A stretch of DNA of 64,000 nucleotides from Chryseobacterium viscerum (GCF_025949665.1 NZ_JAPDFT010000001.1:1550001-1614000); one strand, 5' to 3'; shown: positions 50,416 through 60,078, counted from the stretch's first letter. Notes: generated from the letters alone by a model not told the origin. A program made the numbers and translations.

Positions 50416-51081
50416 ATGAAAAAAATCTTATTGGCATCAGCAATTGCTTTATTTGCAGGCTTACATGCACAAACTACATTTGGTGTAAAAGCAGGTTTTG
50501 CTTTATCAAAGCTGAACTCTAATGAAAATGGCTTTGAATTTGGTGGGTTTGAAGGAGGTCTAAAATCGAAGGCAGGATTTTATATTGGAGGTTTGGTTGA
50601 ACATAAATTCAATAATAAGTTTGCTGTTCAGGGAGAACTGGAGTATGCTAATCTTGGAGGAAAAGCAGAAGTTGTAACGCCTGTTGGTATTACTGTAACT
50701 GAAAAGATGAATCTGAACAGAATTGTAATTCCCGTATCTGCAAGATATTATGCAATGCCTGAACTGGGGATTTATGCAGGTCCATATGTGAGCTTTAAGA
50801 CGAATAACAAGGTGAAATTTGAAATGAGCGGTCCCAATGCAGTGATGACTAATCCTGAAGGAATTAGAGAAGGAGAGAAGTATGTGGAGAAATTCCTGGA
50901 TGATTCTTTAAAATCTACAGATTTCGGATTGTTCTTCGGAGCAGATTACAAAGTGTATAAAGGATTATTTCTTGATGCTCGTTACAGTTTTGGTCTTACC
51001 AATATGATAAAAAATCCTGTGGATGGTGAAAAACTGAAAATGAATTTCTTCCAGTTGGGAGTAGGATACAAGTTTAAGTAA
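50416..51081 (+). CDS. outer-membrane beta-barrel protein, paralogue of first
   Basis: 221 residues. Signal MKKILLASAIALFAGLHAQT, TFGVKAGFALSKLNSNENGF, FYIGGLVEHKFNNKFAVQGE, YANLGGKAEVVTPVGITV, RIVIPVSARYYAMPELGIYA, ADYKVYKGLFLDARYSFGLT and final FFQLGVGYKFK. The order FYIGG - FAVQGE - PVSARYY - LFLDARYS matches 47206-47868, so the row contains two paralogous pairs (1 and 5; 3 and 4) and one short member. Confidence 0.88.
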   Translation: MKKILLASAIALFAGLHAQTTFGVKAGFALSKLNSNENGFEFGGFEGGLKSKAGFYIGGLVEHKFNNKFAVQGELEYANLGGKAEVVTPVGITVTEKMNLNRIVIPVSARYYAMPELGIYAGPYVSFKTNNKVKFEMSGPNAVMTNPEGIREGEKYVEKFLDDSLKSTDFGLFFGADYKVYKGLFLDARYSFGLTNMIKNPVDGEKLKMNFFQLGVGYKFK

Positions 51082-51095
51082 ACCGATGTCTATAT

Positions 51096-51128
51096 AAAAA
51101 AACTCTCAGAATTTCTGAGAGTTTTTTT
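51096..51128. terminator. bidirectional terminator, barrel row and ffh
   Basis: 15-bp stem (core AACTCTCAGA / TCTGAGAGTT) with a 3-base loop, A-run before and T-run after. The ffh gene ends 20 bases beyond on the other strand. Confidence 0.9.
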
Positions 51129-51147
51129 TATATAGGATTTTGTCTTT

Positions 51148-52506
51148 TTATTTTCCCATTCCGCCCATTCCAGGCATGTTTGGCATTTTGCTCATCATCT
51201 GCATCATCTGCTTTCCTTGAGGTCCCTGCATCATCTTCATCATTTTACCCATCTGGTCGAATTGCTTCATCAGTTGATTTACATCTTCGATTTTTCTTCC
51301 GGCACCTTTGGCAATTCTTCCTTTTCTCTGAGTATTGATGATAGAAGGTCTTCTTCTTTCTTCAGGAGTCATAGAGTAGATAATTGCTTCAATATGTTTG
51401 AATGCATCATCACTGATCTCTACATCTTTGATCGCTTTTCCGACACCAGGAATCATTCCCATCAAGTCCTTCATATTACCCATTTTCTTGATCTGGTTGA
51501 TCTGTTTTAGGAAATCATCAAAACCGAATTCGTTTTTAGCGATTTTTTTGTGAAGTTTTTTAGCTTCTTCTTCGTCAAACTGCTCTTGAGCTCTTTCTAC
51601 TAAGGAAACAACGTCTCCCATTCCCAGGATCCTGTCTGCCATCCTTTCCGGGTAGAAAAGGTCTAAAGCTTCCATTTTTTCTCCTGTAGAAATGAATTTG
51701 ATTGGTTTTTCAACCACAGAACGAATCGTTAAAGCGGCTCCACCACGGGTATCACCATCTAATTTAGTTAAAACAACCCCGTCGAAATTCAAAGCATCGT
51801 TGAATGCTTTTGCCGTATTCACAGCATCCTGACCTGTCATTGAGTCAACAACGAATAACGTTTCATTTGGCTTAATGAAGTAATGAACAGATTTAATCTC
51901 GTTCATCATCTGCTCATCAATTGCCAAACGACCTGCCGTATCCACAATCACAACATCATGACCGTTTGATTTTGCAAAATTAATTGCGTTTTCAGCAATA
52001 GTAGAAGGATTTGTAGAACCTTCTTCCGTGAAAACCGGAACCCCGATTTGACCACCTAAAACTTTTAGCTGGTCAATCGCAGCAGGACGATAAACGTCAC
52101 ATGCTACCAATAAAGGTTTTTTATTTCTTTTTGTTTGTAAATAATTAGCAAGCTTTCCTGAGAATGTAGTCTTACCAGAACCCTGAAGACCTGCAATAAG
52201 GATTACCGATGGCTTTCCTGAAAGATTGATCCCCTCCTGGGAACCTCCCATAAGGTCTACCAATTCATCATGAACAATTTTTGTCATCAGCTGTCCCGGC
52301 GTAAGGGAAGTAAGAACGTTCTCTCCTAATGCTTTATCCTGAACTCTTTTAGTAAGATCTTTTGCAACTTTATAGTTAACGTCGGCATCTACCAATGCTC
52401 TACGGATCTCCTTTACGGTTTCCGCTACATTGATTTCAGTAATTTTTCCTCTACCGGAAATATTATGTAATGCCTTGTCTAATTTATCCTGTAAACTATT
52501 AAACAT
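51148..52506 (-). CDS. ffh: signal recognition particle protein Ffh
   Basis: 452 residues. N domain (LADVNYKVAKDLTKRVQDKA-type helices), G domain with AGLQGSGKTTFSGKLAN (~105-121), VACDVYRPAAIDQLKVLGGQ, VIVDTAGRLAIDEQMMNEIK, DSMTGQDAVNTAKAF and VLTKLDGDTRGGAAL, and a Met-rich M domain ending MMSKMPNMPGMGGMGK. It binds signal sequences on the ribosome and docks with FtsY at the membrane. Complete. On the minus strand, with a -7 element at 52530-52537. Confidence 0.97.
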   Translation of the reverse strand: MFNSLQDKLDKALHNISGRGKITEINVAETVKEIRRALVDADVNYKVAKDLTKRVQDKALGENVLTSLTPGQLMTKIVHDELVDLMGGSQEGINLSGKPSVILIAGLQGSGKTTFSGKLANYLQTKRNKKPLLVACDVYRPAAIDQLKVLGGQIGVPVFTEEGSTNPSTIAENAINFAKSNGHDVVIVDTAGRLAIDEQMMNEIKSVHYFIKPNETLFVVDSMTGQDAVNTAKAFNDALNFDGVVLTKLDGDTRGGAALTIRSVVEKPIKFISTGEKMEALDLFYPERMADRILGMGDVVSLVERAQEQFDEEEAKKLHKKIAKNEFGFDDFLKQINQIKKMGNMKDLMGMIPGVGKAIKDVEISDDAFKHIEAIIYSMTPEERRRPSIINTQRKGRIAKGAGRKIEDVNQLMKQFDQMGKMMKMMQGPQGKQMMQMMSKMPNMPGMGGMGK

Positions 52507-52529
52507 ATTTATTGTAAATTATAGGTTTG

Positions 52530-52537
52530 CAAAAATA
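52530..52537 (-). promoter_or_regulatory. -7 element for ffh
   Basis: TATTTTTG on the minus strand, about 23 bases before the ATG. Confidence 0.55.
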
Positions 52538-52636
52538 AGGAATTTTTAGCATATCTAAAGTGTTCGGGACGTAATATTATATAGATAAGAAAAAATGATA
52601 TATATCAAATCTTATTATAATACGATAGAAAAAGTC

Positions 52637-52644
52637 TATTTTTG
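52637..52644 (+). promoter_or_regulatory. -7 element for the small membrane gene before atpB
   Basis: TATTTTTG, 19 bases before the ATG at 52664. It supports that start over an upstream ATG at 52595. Confidence 0.5.
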
Positions 52645-52663
52645 TGGTCAATTAAAATTTAGA

Positions 52664-53035
52664 ATGAAAATCAATCCCAATATTCTTGTTGTCATTTTAT
52701 TCTTTCTGACGTTCCTGGTGCATTTTTCTCTTTGGAAATTTGTTTTTCACCTGGATGAAATTGTGATCATTAAGTTTTATCTTTTTCTAAGCGTCATGTT
52801 TATGATGATGATCACTCTTATTATCTTAATCAATAGAGTAGCGCCGGAATTTTTAGGATTGTCTGTCATTGGTTTGATTCTTTTAAAATTCGGTTTGATG
52901 TACTTAATCAGAAAAAAACTGAACTTTGAAGTGATTCCTGGCTATAAATTTCATTTTATTATACCTTATTTTGTCCTGACAGCACTGCTTACATACTATG
53001 CGATCAAGCTGATTAATCATGATAAAAAACAGTAA
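52664..53035 (+). CDS. small four-helix membrane protein upstream of atpB (DUF6168-like)
   Basis: 123 residues with four hydrophobic segments: ILVVILFFLTFLVHFSLWKF, IIKFYLFLSVMFMMMITLII, VIGLILLKFGLMYLI and IPYFVLTALLTYYAIKLI. An in-frame ATG 69 bases earlier gives a longer protein, but a -7 element lies between, so ATG 52664 is preferred. Position directly before atpB suggests it belongs to the AtpI-like assembly proteins of Bacteroidetes F-ATPase operons. I recall DUF6168 for such genes but cannot confirm by alignment. Confidence 0.65.
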   Translation: MKINPNILVVILFFLTFLVHFSLWKFVFHLDEIVIIKFYLFLSVMFMMMITLIILINRVAPEFLGLSVIGLILLKFGLMYLIRKKLNFEVIPGYKFHFIIPYFVLTALLTYYAIKLINHDKKQ

Positions 53036-53044
53036 AATAATTTA

Positions 53045-53073
53045 TTGAAACTAGAAAAAATATCATATTTTTG
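53045..53073 (+). promoter_or_regulatory. promoter of the atp operon
   Basis: TTG at 53045-53047, an 18-base spacer and TATTTTTG at 53066-53073. atpB ATG at 53095. Confidence 0.65.
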
Positions 53074-53094
53074 CACAACGAAAAAAACCTATCA

Positions 53095-54192
53095 ATGTTT
53101 AAGAAATTCGCAGTTTTATTCTACAGTATTTTTGTATTAAACTTAGTGTCTGCACAGCACGGTGAGGCTACTGCTGGGGCAGCTCCTGCTCAAGAGCTTT
53201 CAGAGAAAGACAAAGTGAGCAAAGAAAACAAAGAGTTCATCGATCATCACTTGTTGGATGCACATGATTTCACATTGATGGTTGATAAAGACGGTCACCA
53301 CATCGGTTTCCCTCTTCCTGTTATTGTATATGATAATGGTTTTCACTCTTTCATGAGTAACAAAGAAGGGTTCATGCACGGAGAGCCTACTGAAGTAGAT
53401 GGTTCTTTTTATGTATTGCACCATGAGAAAATTTATAAGACTGATGCTGCTGGAACTATAACTCTTGATGATCACGGTCATCCAACTAATGAAAAGCCAT
53501 TAGATCTTTCAATTACAAAAAGTGTACTGATTATTTTATTAGTATCAATCTTTATGTTAGTGTTATTCGGTGGTATGGCTAAGTCTTATAAAAAATCAGT
53601 GGTTCCTACAGGTGCTGCAAGGTTTTTAGAGCCATTAATAATTTTCGTAAGAGATGAAGTTGCTATTCCAAACATCGGGCATAAGTATAAGAGATTTATG
53701 GGTTATTTATTAACAGTATTCTTCTTTATTCTTTTCCTTAACGTTTTAGGATTAATGCCTTTCGGAATCAATGTTACAGGTAATATTACAATGACATTCT
53801 TCCTTGCTATCCTTACTTATTTGATTACAACATTCTCAGCTAACAAAGATTACTGGAAACACATCTTCTGGATGCCAGGAGTACCAGTTCCAATGAAGTT
53901 GATTATGCTTCCTATCGAATTATTAGGAACAATCACAAAACCATTTGCTTTGATGATCCGACTTTTTGCAAACATGACTGCAGGACACATCGTAGTAATG
54001 AGTTTGATCGGATTGATCTACGTATTCAAGAATTTTATCGCAGGTGTTGCATTCCCGTTCCTTACATTGGTAATTTATTTACTAGAGGTATTGGTAGCAT
54101 TCCTACAGGCTTATATCTTTACAATGTTATCAGCTCTGTTTATCGGAATGGCAGTAGAAGAGCACGAGCACGAGCATCATGCTGCTCACTAA
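53095..54192 (+). CDS. atpB: ATP synthase subunit a
   Basis: 365 residues from ATG 53095; an upstream TTG frame begins inside the promoter. It has an N-terminal signal peptide (MFKKFAVLFYSIFVLNLVSA) and a ~120-residue periplasmic head (ELSEKDKVSKENKEFIDHHL), as in Bacteroidetes AtpB. The a-subunit helices follow, with the essential Arg in TKPFALMIRLFANMTAGHIV. C-terminal HEHEHEHHAAH. Proton path subunit of the membrane Fo sector. Confidence 0.95.
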   Translation: MFKKFAVLFYSIFVLNLVSAQHGEATAGAAPAQELSEKDKVSKENKEFIDHHLLDAHDFTLMVDKDGHHIGFPLPVIVYDNGFHSFMSNKEGFMHGEPTEVDGSFYVLHHEKIYKTDAAGTITLDDHGHPTNEKPLDLSITKSVLIILLVSIFMLVLFGGMAKSYKKSVVPTGAARFLEPLIIFVRDEVAIPNIGHKYKRFMGYLLTVFFFILFLNVLGLMPFGINVTGNITMTFFLAILTYLITTFSANKDYWKHIFWMPGVPVPMKLIMLPIELLGTITKPFALMIRLFANMTAGHIVVMSLIGLIYVFKNFIAGVAFPFLTLVIYLLEVLVAFLQAYIFTMLSALFIGMAVEEHEHEHHAAH

Positions 54193-54239
54193 TTGAAATT
54201 ATAAATTAAAGTAAAACAAATTTTTTAAAATTATATATT

Positions 54240-54434
54240 ATGGAAATCCCTAAAATTGTAGGTGCTGGTATCGTAGTACTAGGTGTAGGTATCGGTCTTG
54301 GTAAAATCGGAGCTGCTGCTCTTGAAGCTATCGCTAGACAACCTGAGCAATCTGGAAAAATCCAAACAGCTATGCTTATCGCAGCTGCACTTGTAGAAGG
54401 TGTTGCGTTTGCTGCTCTATTCGCAGTAAACTAA
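54240..54434 (+). CDS. atpE: ATP synthase subunit c
   Basis: 64 residues, two helices: GIVVLGVGIGLGKIGAAALE and MLIAAALVEGVAFAALFAV. The proton-carrying Glu lies in LVEGVAF. The polar loop is AIARQPEQSGK. It forms the rotor ring. Lies 47 bases after atpB. Confidence 0.96.
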   Translation: MEIPKIVGAGIVVLGVGIGLGKIGAAALEAIARQPEQSGKIQTAMLIAAALVEGVAFAALFAVN

Positions 54435-54518
54435 TTAAAATCAGACCATTATCTGTGACGGTTGGTTACAGGTAATGGTTCTTTAAAAAAAAGTAATAAT
54501 TATTTATACATTTATATA

Positions 54519-55016
54519 ATGGAATTAATTCATCAGTTTTCGTCAGGATTATTTATTATCCAGTCTGTTATTTTTCTAGCATTATTATTTTTGTTAGGTA
54601 AATTCGCTTGGAAACCTATTTTAAAGTCTATCAATGACAGAGAAACATCTATTGTTGACGCTCTTAATCAGGCTAAATTAGCTAGAAAAGAAATGGAAAC
54701 TTTAAAAGAGGATAACGAAAGAATCATTCGTGAAGCTAAAATCGAAAGAGATGCTATCCTTAAAGAAGCTAGAGAAATTAAAGACAGAATCGTAGGGGAA
54801 GCTAAAGATGTTGCTAAAACTGAAGGAGACAGAATGATCGAAGCTGCTAAACAGACTATCAATGCTGAGAAAAATGCTGCTATGGCAGACATCAAAACTC
54901 AAATTGGTACTTTATCTGTAAACATTGCTGAGTCTATCCTGAAACAAAAATTAGACAACAGCGAAGCTCAAAACGAATTAGTTCAAAATTATTTAAACAA
55001 ATCAAACCTTAACTAA
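54519..55016 (+). CDS. atpF: ATP synthase subunit b
   Basis: 165 residues from ATG 54519 (an upstream TTG frame is not supported). One N-terminal membrane helix (FIIQSVIFLALLFLLGKFAW) then a long charged coiled coil, ALNQAKLARKEMETLKEDNE onward. Peripheral stator of the F-ATPase. Confidence 0.95.
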   Translation: MELIHQFSSGLFIIQSVIFLALLFLLGKFAWKPILKSINDRETSIVDALNQAKLARKEMETLKEDNERIIREAKIERDAILKEAREIKDRIVGEAKDVAKTEGDRMIEAAKQTINAEKNAAMADIKTQIGTLSVNIAESILKQKLDNSEAQNELVQNYLNKSNLN

Positions 55017-55018
55017 GA

Positions 55019-55558
55019 ATGCTTACATCTAAAGTAGCTAAAAGATACGCACAAGGTTTACTTGATTTCACAAATGAGTCAGGTCAAACGGCTACTGTAT
55101 TTTCTGAAATGAAAGATGTAGTAAAGATCATGAAAGAGTCTGTAGACTTAAATAAATTTTTCATGACTCCTTATATCGATTCTAAAAAGAAAATAGAAGT
55201 AGCAAACGAGATTTTCAAAGGTTTATCTGTTTCTTCTCAGAATTTAATCAAATTGGTGATTAAACATGGACGTGAAAACCAATTGAAAAATATCGCTCAG
55301 GAATTTATCAACAAGGTAGAAGACCTTAGCGGTGTACAGAGAGTAACACTTACTACGGCAACTCCGCTTTCAAAAGAGAACCTTGATCAGATTTTAAGAT
55401 CTACAAGTCTTGTAAACGCTGATTCAAACTTTGATCTGAAAGTAAATGTAAAACCTGAAATTCTTGGAGGATATGTTCTAAGAGTAGGTGACCAGCAGGT
55501 AGATGCGTCTGTGAAGACAAAATTGAACCAAGTTAAAAAAGATTTCCAATTAAATTAA
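55019..55558 (+). CDS. atpH: ATP synthase subunit delta
   Basis: 179 residues. All-helical N-domain ([20 protein letters not shown]) and C-terminal strand-helix part with [20 protein letters not shown]. Two bases after atpF stop. It connects the stator to F1. Confidence 0.95.
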   Translation: MLTSKVAKRYAQGLLDFTNESGQTATVFSEMKDVVKIMKESVDLNKFFMTPYIDSKKKIEVANEIFKGLSVSSQNLIKLVIKHGRENQLKNIAQEFINKVEDLSGVQRVTLTTATPLSKENLDQILRSTSLVNADSNFDLKVNVKPEILGGYVLRVGDQQVDASVKTKLNQVKKDFQLN

Positions 55559-55574
55559 GAAAAACAACCATACA

Positions 55575-57152
55575 ATGGCAGAAATAAATCCGGCAGAAGT
55601 ATCTGCGATCTTAAAACAGCAATTGGCCAACTTCGATACTCAATCAAACGTTGAGGAAGTAGGTACAGTTTTAACCATCGGTGATGGTATTGCTCGTGTA
55701 TACGGGTTAGAAAACGTACAATACGGAGAGTTGGTGAAATTTTCTAGTGATGTAGAAGGTATTGTACTTAACCTTGAAGAAGACAACGTAGGTGTTGCTC
55801 TACTTGGTGAAAGTAAATTAGTAAAAGAAGGTGATACAGTAAGAAGAACAAACAGAATCTCTTCTATCAAAGTAGGAGAAGGTATGTTAGGAAGAGTAGT
55901 AGATACTCTTGGTAACCCTATCGATGGTAAAGGTCCTATTACTGGGGATTTATACGAAATGCCATTGGAAAGAAAAGCTCCTGGAGTTATCTTCAGACAG
56001 CCGGTAACTGAGCCTTTACAGTCAGGTATCGTTGCAATTGACTCTATGATTCCTGTAGGAAGAGGACAGAGAGAGCTTATCATTGGTGACAGACAGACAG
56101 GTAAAACTACTGTTGCGATCGATACGATCATCAACCAAAAAGAATTCTTTGATGCTGGGCAGCCAGTATATTGTATATATGTTGCAATCGGTCAGAAAGC
56201 TTCTACTGTAGCACAAATCGTTAAAACTCTTTCTGATAAAGGAGCTTTAGCTTATACTGTAATCGTTGCAGCGAATGCATCAGATCCAGTTCCAATGCAG
56301 GTATATTCTGCGATGGCAGGTGCTGCTATCGGTGAATTCTTCAGAGATACAGGTAGACCAGCATTGATCGTTTATGATGATTTATCTAAACAAGCTGTTG
56401 CTTACCGTGAGCTTTCTCTACTATTAAGAAGACCACCGGGCCGTGAAGCTTACCCTGGAGACGTTTTCTATCTTCACTCAAGACTATTGGAAAGAGCTGC
56501 AAAAGTAATTGCTGATGACAATATTGCTAAGCAAATGAACGATTTGCCAGAATCTCTTAGACCAATTGTAAAAGGTGGTGGTTCATTAACAGCACTTCCA
56601 ATTATTGAAACTCAGGCTGGTGACGTTTCTGCGTATATCCCTACTAACGTAATCTCTATTACAGACGGACAGATCTTCTTGGAGTCTGATCTATTCAACT
56701 CAGGGGTTCGTCCTGCGATCAACGTAGGTATCTCTGTATCAAGAGTAGGAGGTAACGCTCAGATCAAATCAATGAAAAAAGTATCTGGTACTTTGAAATT
56801 AGACCAGGCTCAATATAAAGAACTAGAAGCGTTTGCTAAATTCGGTTCTGACCTTGATGCTTCTACTTTAGCAGTTATCTCTAAAGGAGAAAGAAACGTA
56901 GAGCTTCTTAAGCAGCCAGTAAACTCTCCACTTCCGGTAGACAGCCAGGTTGCAATGATCTACGCTGGAACTGAGAACTTGCTAAGAAATGTTCCTATCA
57001 GAAAAGTAAAAGAATTCCAGGTTGAGTATATCGCATTCCTGAGATCTAAGCACCCTGATACAATGGCAGCTATTAAAGCAGGTAAAATCGATAACGATAT
57101 TACAGCAGTTCTTAAGCAGGCAGCTAACGATTTAGCTTCTAAATATAATTAA
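55575..57152 (+). CDS. atpA: ATP synthase subunit alpha
   Basis: 525 residues. Walker [96 protein letters not shown]. All alpha signatures intact. It is separated from atpG by an 86-base gap with an imperfect inverted repeat. Confidence 0.97.
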   Translation: MAEINPAEVSAILKQQLANFDTQSNVEEVGTVLTIGDGIARVYGLENVQYGELVKFSSDVEGIVLNLEEDNVGVALLGESKLVKEGDTVRRTNRISSIKVGEGMLGRVVDTLGNPIDGKGPITGDLYEMPLERKAPGVIFRQPVTEPLQSGIVAIDSMIPVGRGQRELIIGDRQTGKTTVAIDTIINQKEFFDAGQPVYCIYVAIGQKASTVAQIVKTLSDKGALAYTVIVAANASDPVPMQVYSAMAGAAIGEFFRDTGRPALIVYDDLSKQAVAYRELSLLLRRPPGREAYPGDVFYLHSRLLERAAKVIADDNIAKQMNDLPESLRPIVKGGGSLTALPIIETQAGDVSAYIPTNVISITDGQIFLESDLFNSGVRPAINVGISVSRVGGNAQIKSMKKVSGTLKLDQAQYKELEAFAKFGSDLDASTLAVISKGERNVELLKQPVNSPLPVDSQVAMIYAGTENLLRNVPIRKVKEFQVEYIAFLRSKHPDTMAAIKAGKIDNDITAVLKQAANDLASKYN

Positions 57153-57155
57153 AAA

Positions 57156-57231
57156 TTAGTTGATGATTGTTGGTTGATAGTTGACAGAAATATCTAAAAC
57201 TAGCAACCAACAGCCGACAACCAACAACTAA
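57156..57231. repeat. imperfect inverted repeat between atpA and atpG
   Basis: Arms 57156-57183 and 57204-57231 match at 22 of 28 positions, built from TTAGTTG and TTGTTGGTTG words. A hairpin in the polycistronic transcript could tune atpG level; no T-run, so not a terminator. Same words at 29852-29873. Confidence 0.7.
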
Positions 57232-57238
57232 ACCCAAT

Positions 57239-58102
57239 ATGGCAAACTTAAAAGAAATACGAGGCAGAATTACGTCAATTTCATCTACGATGCAGATTAC
57301 ACGTGCTATGAAAATGGTTTCCGCTGCGAAACTTAAAAAAGCACAGGATGCAATCGTAATGTTAAGACCTTATTCTGAAAAATTACAGGAGCTTATCCAG
57401 AATGTAAATTCTAGCTCAGATCCTGATCAGATTTCTGTATATGCTCAGAAAAGAGAGGTTAAAAGAATACTATTTATCGCTGTTACTTCAAACAGAGGTC
57501 TTGCAGGAGCTTTTAACTCTTCTATCGTAAAAGAGCTTAACCTTCAGTTCCAGAACAACTCTCAATATGAGATTGAAGTTCTACCGGTAGGTAAAAAAGT
57601 ATATGATGCTGTAAGAAGAAACCGTGCGGTATATGCTAATGGAAGTTCTGTTTATGATAACCTGAACTTTGACGCAGTTGCTCATATCACTGAAGGGGTG
57701 ATGACAAGCTTCAGAGAAGGGAAATTTGACGAAGTATATGTTATTTATAACAAATTCGTGAATGCAGCAACTCAGGAAGTAACTACAGAAAAACTTCTTC
57801 CGATTTCAATGCCTGAGAACACTGAACCGCAGGTTGAAACAGATTATATTTTTGAACCTAACAGAGCTGAGATCCTGGATAATTTGATTCCAAAATCTAT
57901 CAAAACTCAGGTTTTCAAATCAATCTTGGATTCAGTAGCATCTGAGCATGGAGCGAGAATGACTGCAATGCACAAAGCTACAGATAATGCAGAAGCGTTG
58001 AGAAATGATCTGAAGATCTTCTACAACAAAGCAAGACAGGCTGCAATTACCAACGAAATTTTGGAAATTGTTTCCGGAGCAGAAGCTTTGAAAAATTCAT
58101 AA
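57239..58102 (+). CDS. atpG: ATP synthase subunit gamma
   Basis: 287 residues. N- and C-terminal helices (TSISSTMQITRAMKMVSAAK and TAMHKATDNAEALRNDLKIF, then NKARQAAITNEILEIVSGAE) around an alpha/beta domain: VTSNRGLAGAFNSSIVKELN. It forms the rotor axle. Operon ends here with a terminator; atpD and atpC are not in the window. Confidence 0.96.
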   Translation: MANLKEIRGRITSISSTMQITRAMKMVSAAKLKKAQDAIVMLRPYSEKLQELIQNVNSSSDPDQISVYAQKREVKRILFIAVTSNRGLAGAFNSSIVKELNLQFQNNSQYEIEVLPVGKKVYDAVRRNRAVYANGSSVYDNLNFDAVAHITEGVMTSFREGKFDEVYVIYNKFVNAATQEVTTEKLLPISMPENTEPQVETDYIFEPNRAEILDNLIPKSIKTQVFKSILDSVASEHGARMTAMHKATDNAEALRNDLKIFYNKARQAAITNEILEIVSGAEALKNS

Positions 58103-58124
58103 AGAATTATTTTAAAATACAATT

Positions 58125-58151
58125 AAAAGCACCGATAACTTCGGTGCTTTT
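58125..58151 (+). terminator. terminator after atpG
   Basis: AAAAGCACCGA / TCGGTGCTTTT stem, 5-base loop TAACT, T-run. Confidence 0.9.
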
Positions 58152-58335
58152 TTACTTATATAAGACTAAAGCTGTTATTTGCTGTTCAAAAATCTTCTTT
58201 TAATGAGGAAATGAAGGTGTTACTTCAATTATTTTTTTTATTGAAAAACAACGGTATTTTATCGCTTCATATTTTCTTTCAAAAAATCCTCAATCAAAAT
58301 AATCTATGCCGGATTCAGGTTATTTTTATTTTACA

Positions 58336-58343
58336 TATCTTTG
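58336..58343 (+). promoter_or_regulatory. -7 element for the CorC/HlyC-type gene
   Basis: TATCTTTG, 28 bases before the ATG at 58372. Confidence 0.55.
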
Positions 58344-58371
58344 TACCTAATAAAATTTATACAACCTCTAA

Positions 58372-59730
58372 ATGGACTCGGACATAGTCAGGCTATTGCT
58401 GGCCTTATTTCTTGTTTTACTAAATGGCTTCTTCGTAGCCGCAGAATTTTCAATTGTTAAAGTTCGTTACTCACAAATTCAGTTAAAAGCCGCAGAAGGA
58501 AATTCTATGGCAAAACAGGCAGAACATATCATCAAGCACCTTGATGAATATCTTTCCGCTACACAATTAGGAATTACATTGGCTTCCCTTGCCCTTGGTT
58601 GGGTAGGAGAAAGTGCCCTGCATCATGTGGTGGAAAATATCTTTCACTCATTGAATATAGATTTGACCCAGACAACAATTACTACAATTTCGGTAGTGAC
58701 AAGTTTTGTGTTGATTACCATTATGCACATTGTATTTGGTGAGCTTATTCCAAAATCAATTGCGATCAGAAAATCCGAAGCAACTACAATGGCAACTGCC
58801 GTTCCGCTGAGAGTTTTTTACACAATTTTTAAACCGTTTATCTGGTTGATGAACTCAATGTCAAATGGTTTCCTTAGATTAGTTAAAATTCACCCGGCTT
58901 CCGAACAGGAAATTCACTCTACGGAAGAACTTCAGCTTTTGGTAAAACAAAGTGCTGACAGCGGAGAGATTGAGGAAGAAAACTATGAGATTATCAAAAA
59001 TGCATTTGATTTTACTGATCATTCTGCTAAACAGATCATGGTTCCAAGACAAAATATTACTTCCATCGATTTTGAAGAAGATGTGAATGATATCATCAAT
59101 AAGATTATGGACAGCGGGTATTCCCGTATTCCTGTATATATTGATTCAATTGACAATGTTATCGGGATTTTCTATACAAAAGAGATCATCAGAGAATTTG
59201 TTAAAAGAAAAGGAAATCTGGATCATGAAGATCTTAAAGATTTAATGAGAGATGCCTTTTTCGTTGTAGAAAGTAAAAAAGTCTCAGACTTACTGAAAAC
59301 GTTCCAGCTTAAAAAACAACATATCGCTATCGTTATCGACGAGTTTGGTGGAACTGAAGGAATTATTACATTAGAAGATATTCTGGAAGAACTGGTAGGG
59401 GAAATTCAGGATGAAGAAGACGACGAAGAAAAAATCGTTGATAAAATATCAGATAATACCTATTGGGTACAGGCTACGCAGCCTTTGGACGAAATCAATG
59501 AATTTCTGCCTAAAAGACTGCCGCTTTCAGAAGAAAGTGAGTACAATTCATTAGCCGGATTCATTCTTTATGAGTTGGAAGACATCCCTGAAGAAAACCA
59601 GGAATTTGATCTCGAGAACTACCACTTTAAAATTCTGAAAATGAATAATAAAAGTGTAGAACTTGTGGAGCTGGTCTATGAGGAACCTAATGCTATAGAT
59701 CATTTAGCAGATAAAATTGGAGAAGTTTAA
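58372..59730 (+). CDS. hemolysin-type CNNM/CorC transporter-like protein
   Basis: 452 residues. DUF21/CNNM membrane domain (~1-195: LLALFLVLLNGFFVAAEFSI, IKHLDEYLSATQLGITLASL, LITIMHIVFGELIPKSIAIR), a CBS pair (~205-335: AKQIMVPRQNITSIDFEEDV, MDSGYSRIPVYIDSIDNVIG, AIVIDEFGGTEGIITLEDIL) and a CorC_HlyC domain to the end. Such proteins are linked to Mg/Co efflux; the name 'hemolysin' is historical. Followed 10 bases later by clpS. Confidence 0.9.
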   Translation: MDSDIVRLLLALFLVLLNGFFVAAEFSIVKVRYSQIQLKAAEGNSMAKQAEHIIKHLDEYLSATQLGITLASLALGWVGESALHHVVENIFHSLNIDLTQTTITTISVVTSFVLITIMHIVFGELIPKSIAIRKSEATTMATAVPLRVFYTIFKPFIWLMNSMSNGFLRLVKIHPASEQEIHSTEELQLLVKQSADSGEIEEENYEIIKNAFDFTDHSAKQIMVPRQNITSIDFEEDVNDIINKIMDSGYSRIPVYIDSIDNVIGIFYTKEIIREFVKRKGNLDHEDLKDLMRDAFFVVESKKVSDLLKTFQLKKQHIAIVIDEFGGTEGIITLEDILEELVGEIQDEEDDEEKIVDKISDNTYWVQATQPLDEINEFLPKRLPLSEESEYNSLAGFILYELEDIPEENQEFDLENYHFKILKMNNKSVELVELVYEEPNAIDHLADKIGEV

Positions 59731-59740
59731 AACAGTTAGA

Positions 59741-60046
59741 ATGAATTTTTATAACAGTATAAAAGATTACGAAAACCCAAAGCGGCAGTATGAGGAAGAA
59801 GTCCTCGTTCTGGATGATACGGATGAAGTCTATAAACTGGTACTGCATAACGACGATGTTCACACATTTGATTATGTAATAGACTGTCTGATCGAAATAT
59901 GCAAGCATACGTTAGAGCAGGCTGAGCAATGTACAATGCTTGTTCACTACAAAGGCAAATGTACAGTAAAAACAGGCTCAATAGATATTTTGAAACCTAT
60001 GCATGAAAAATTAATTTCGCGCGAATTAACAAGCGAAATCGTATAA
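59741..60046 (+). CDS. clpS: Clp protease adaptor ClpS
   Basis: 101 residues from ATG 59741 (MNFYNSIKDYENPKRQYEEE); a longer frame from TTG 59717 overlaps the previous gene. ClpS motif DEVYKLVLHNDDVHTFDYVI (residue-type pocket with the ND-x-H-TF), then LIEICKHTLEQAEQCTMLVH and YKGKCTVKTGSIDIL. It delivers N-degron proteins to ClpAP. The N-terminal tail is acidic and flexible as usual. Confidence 0.92.
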   Translation: MNFYNSIKDYENPKRQYEEEVLVLDDTDEVYKLVLHNDDVHTFDYVIDCLIEICKHTLEQAEQCTMLVHYKGKCTVKTGSIDILKPMHEKLISRELTSEIV

Positions 60047-60051
60047 AATAA

Positions 60052-60078
60052 AAAACCGGCAATTAATTTGTCGGTTTT
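60052..60078 (+). terminator. terminator after clpS
   Basis: AAAACCGGCAA / TTGTCGGTTTT with one G-U pair, 5-base loop, T-run. Confidence 0.88.

Noticed and set aside
53071..53094. Upstream start for atpB (TTG)
   Set aside because: It lies in the promoter -7 element and would put eight residues ahead of a clean signal peptide.
57156..57231. Repeat between atpA and atpG as a terminator
   Set aside because: Arms are imperfect and no T-run follows; atpG still needs to be transcribed with the operon.
53095..58102. Missing atpD and atpC as a deletion
   Set aside because: In Bacteroidetes the beta and epsilon genes commonly lie in a separate unit, so absence here is expected.
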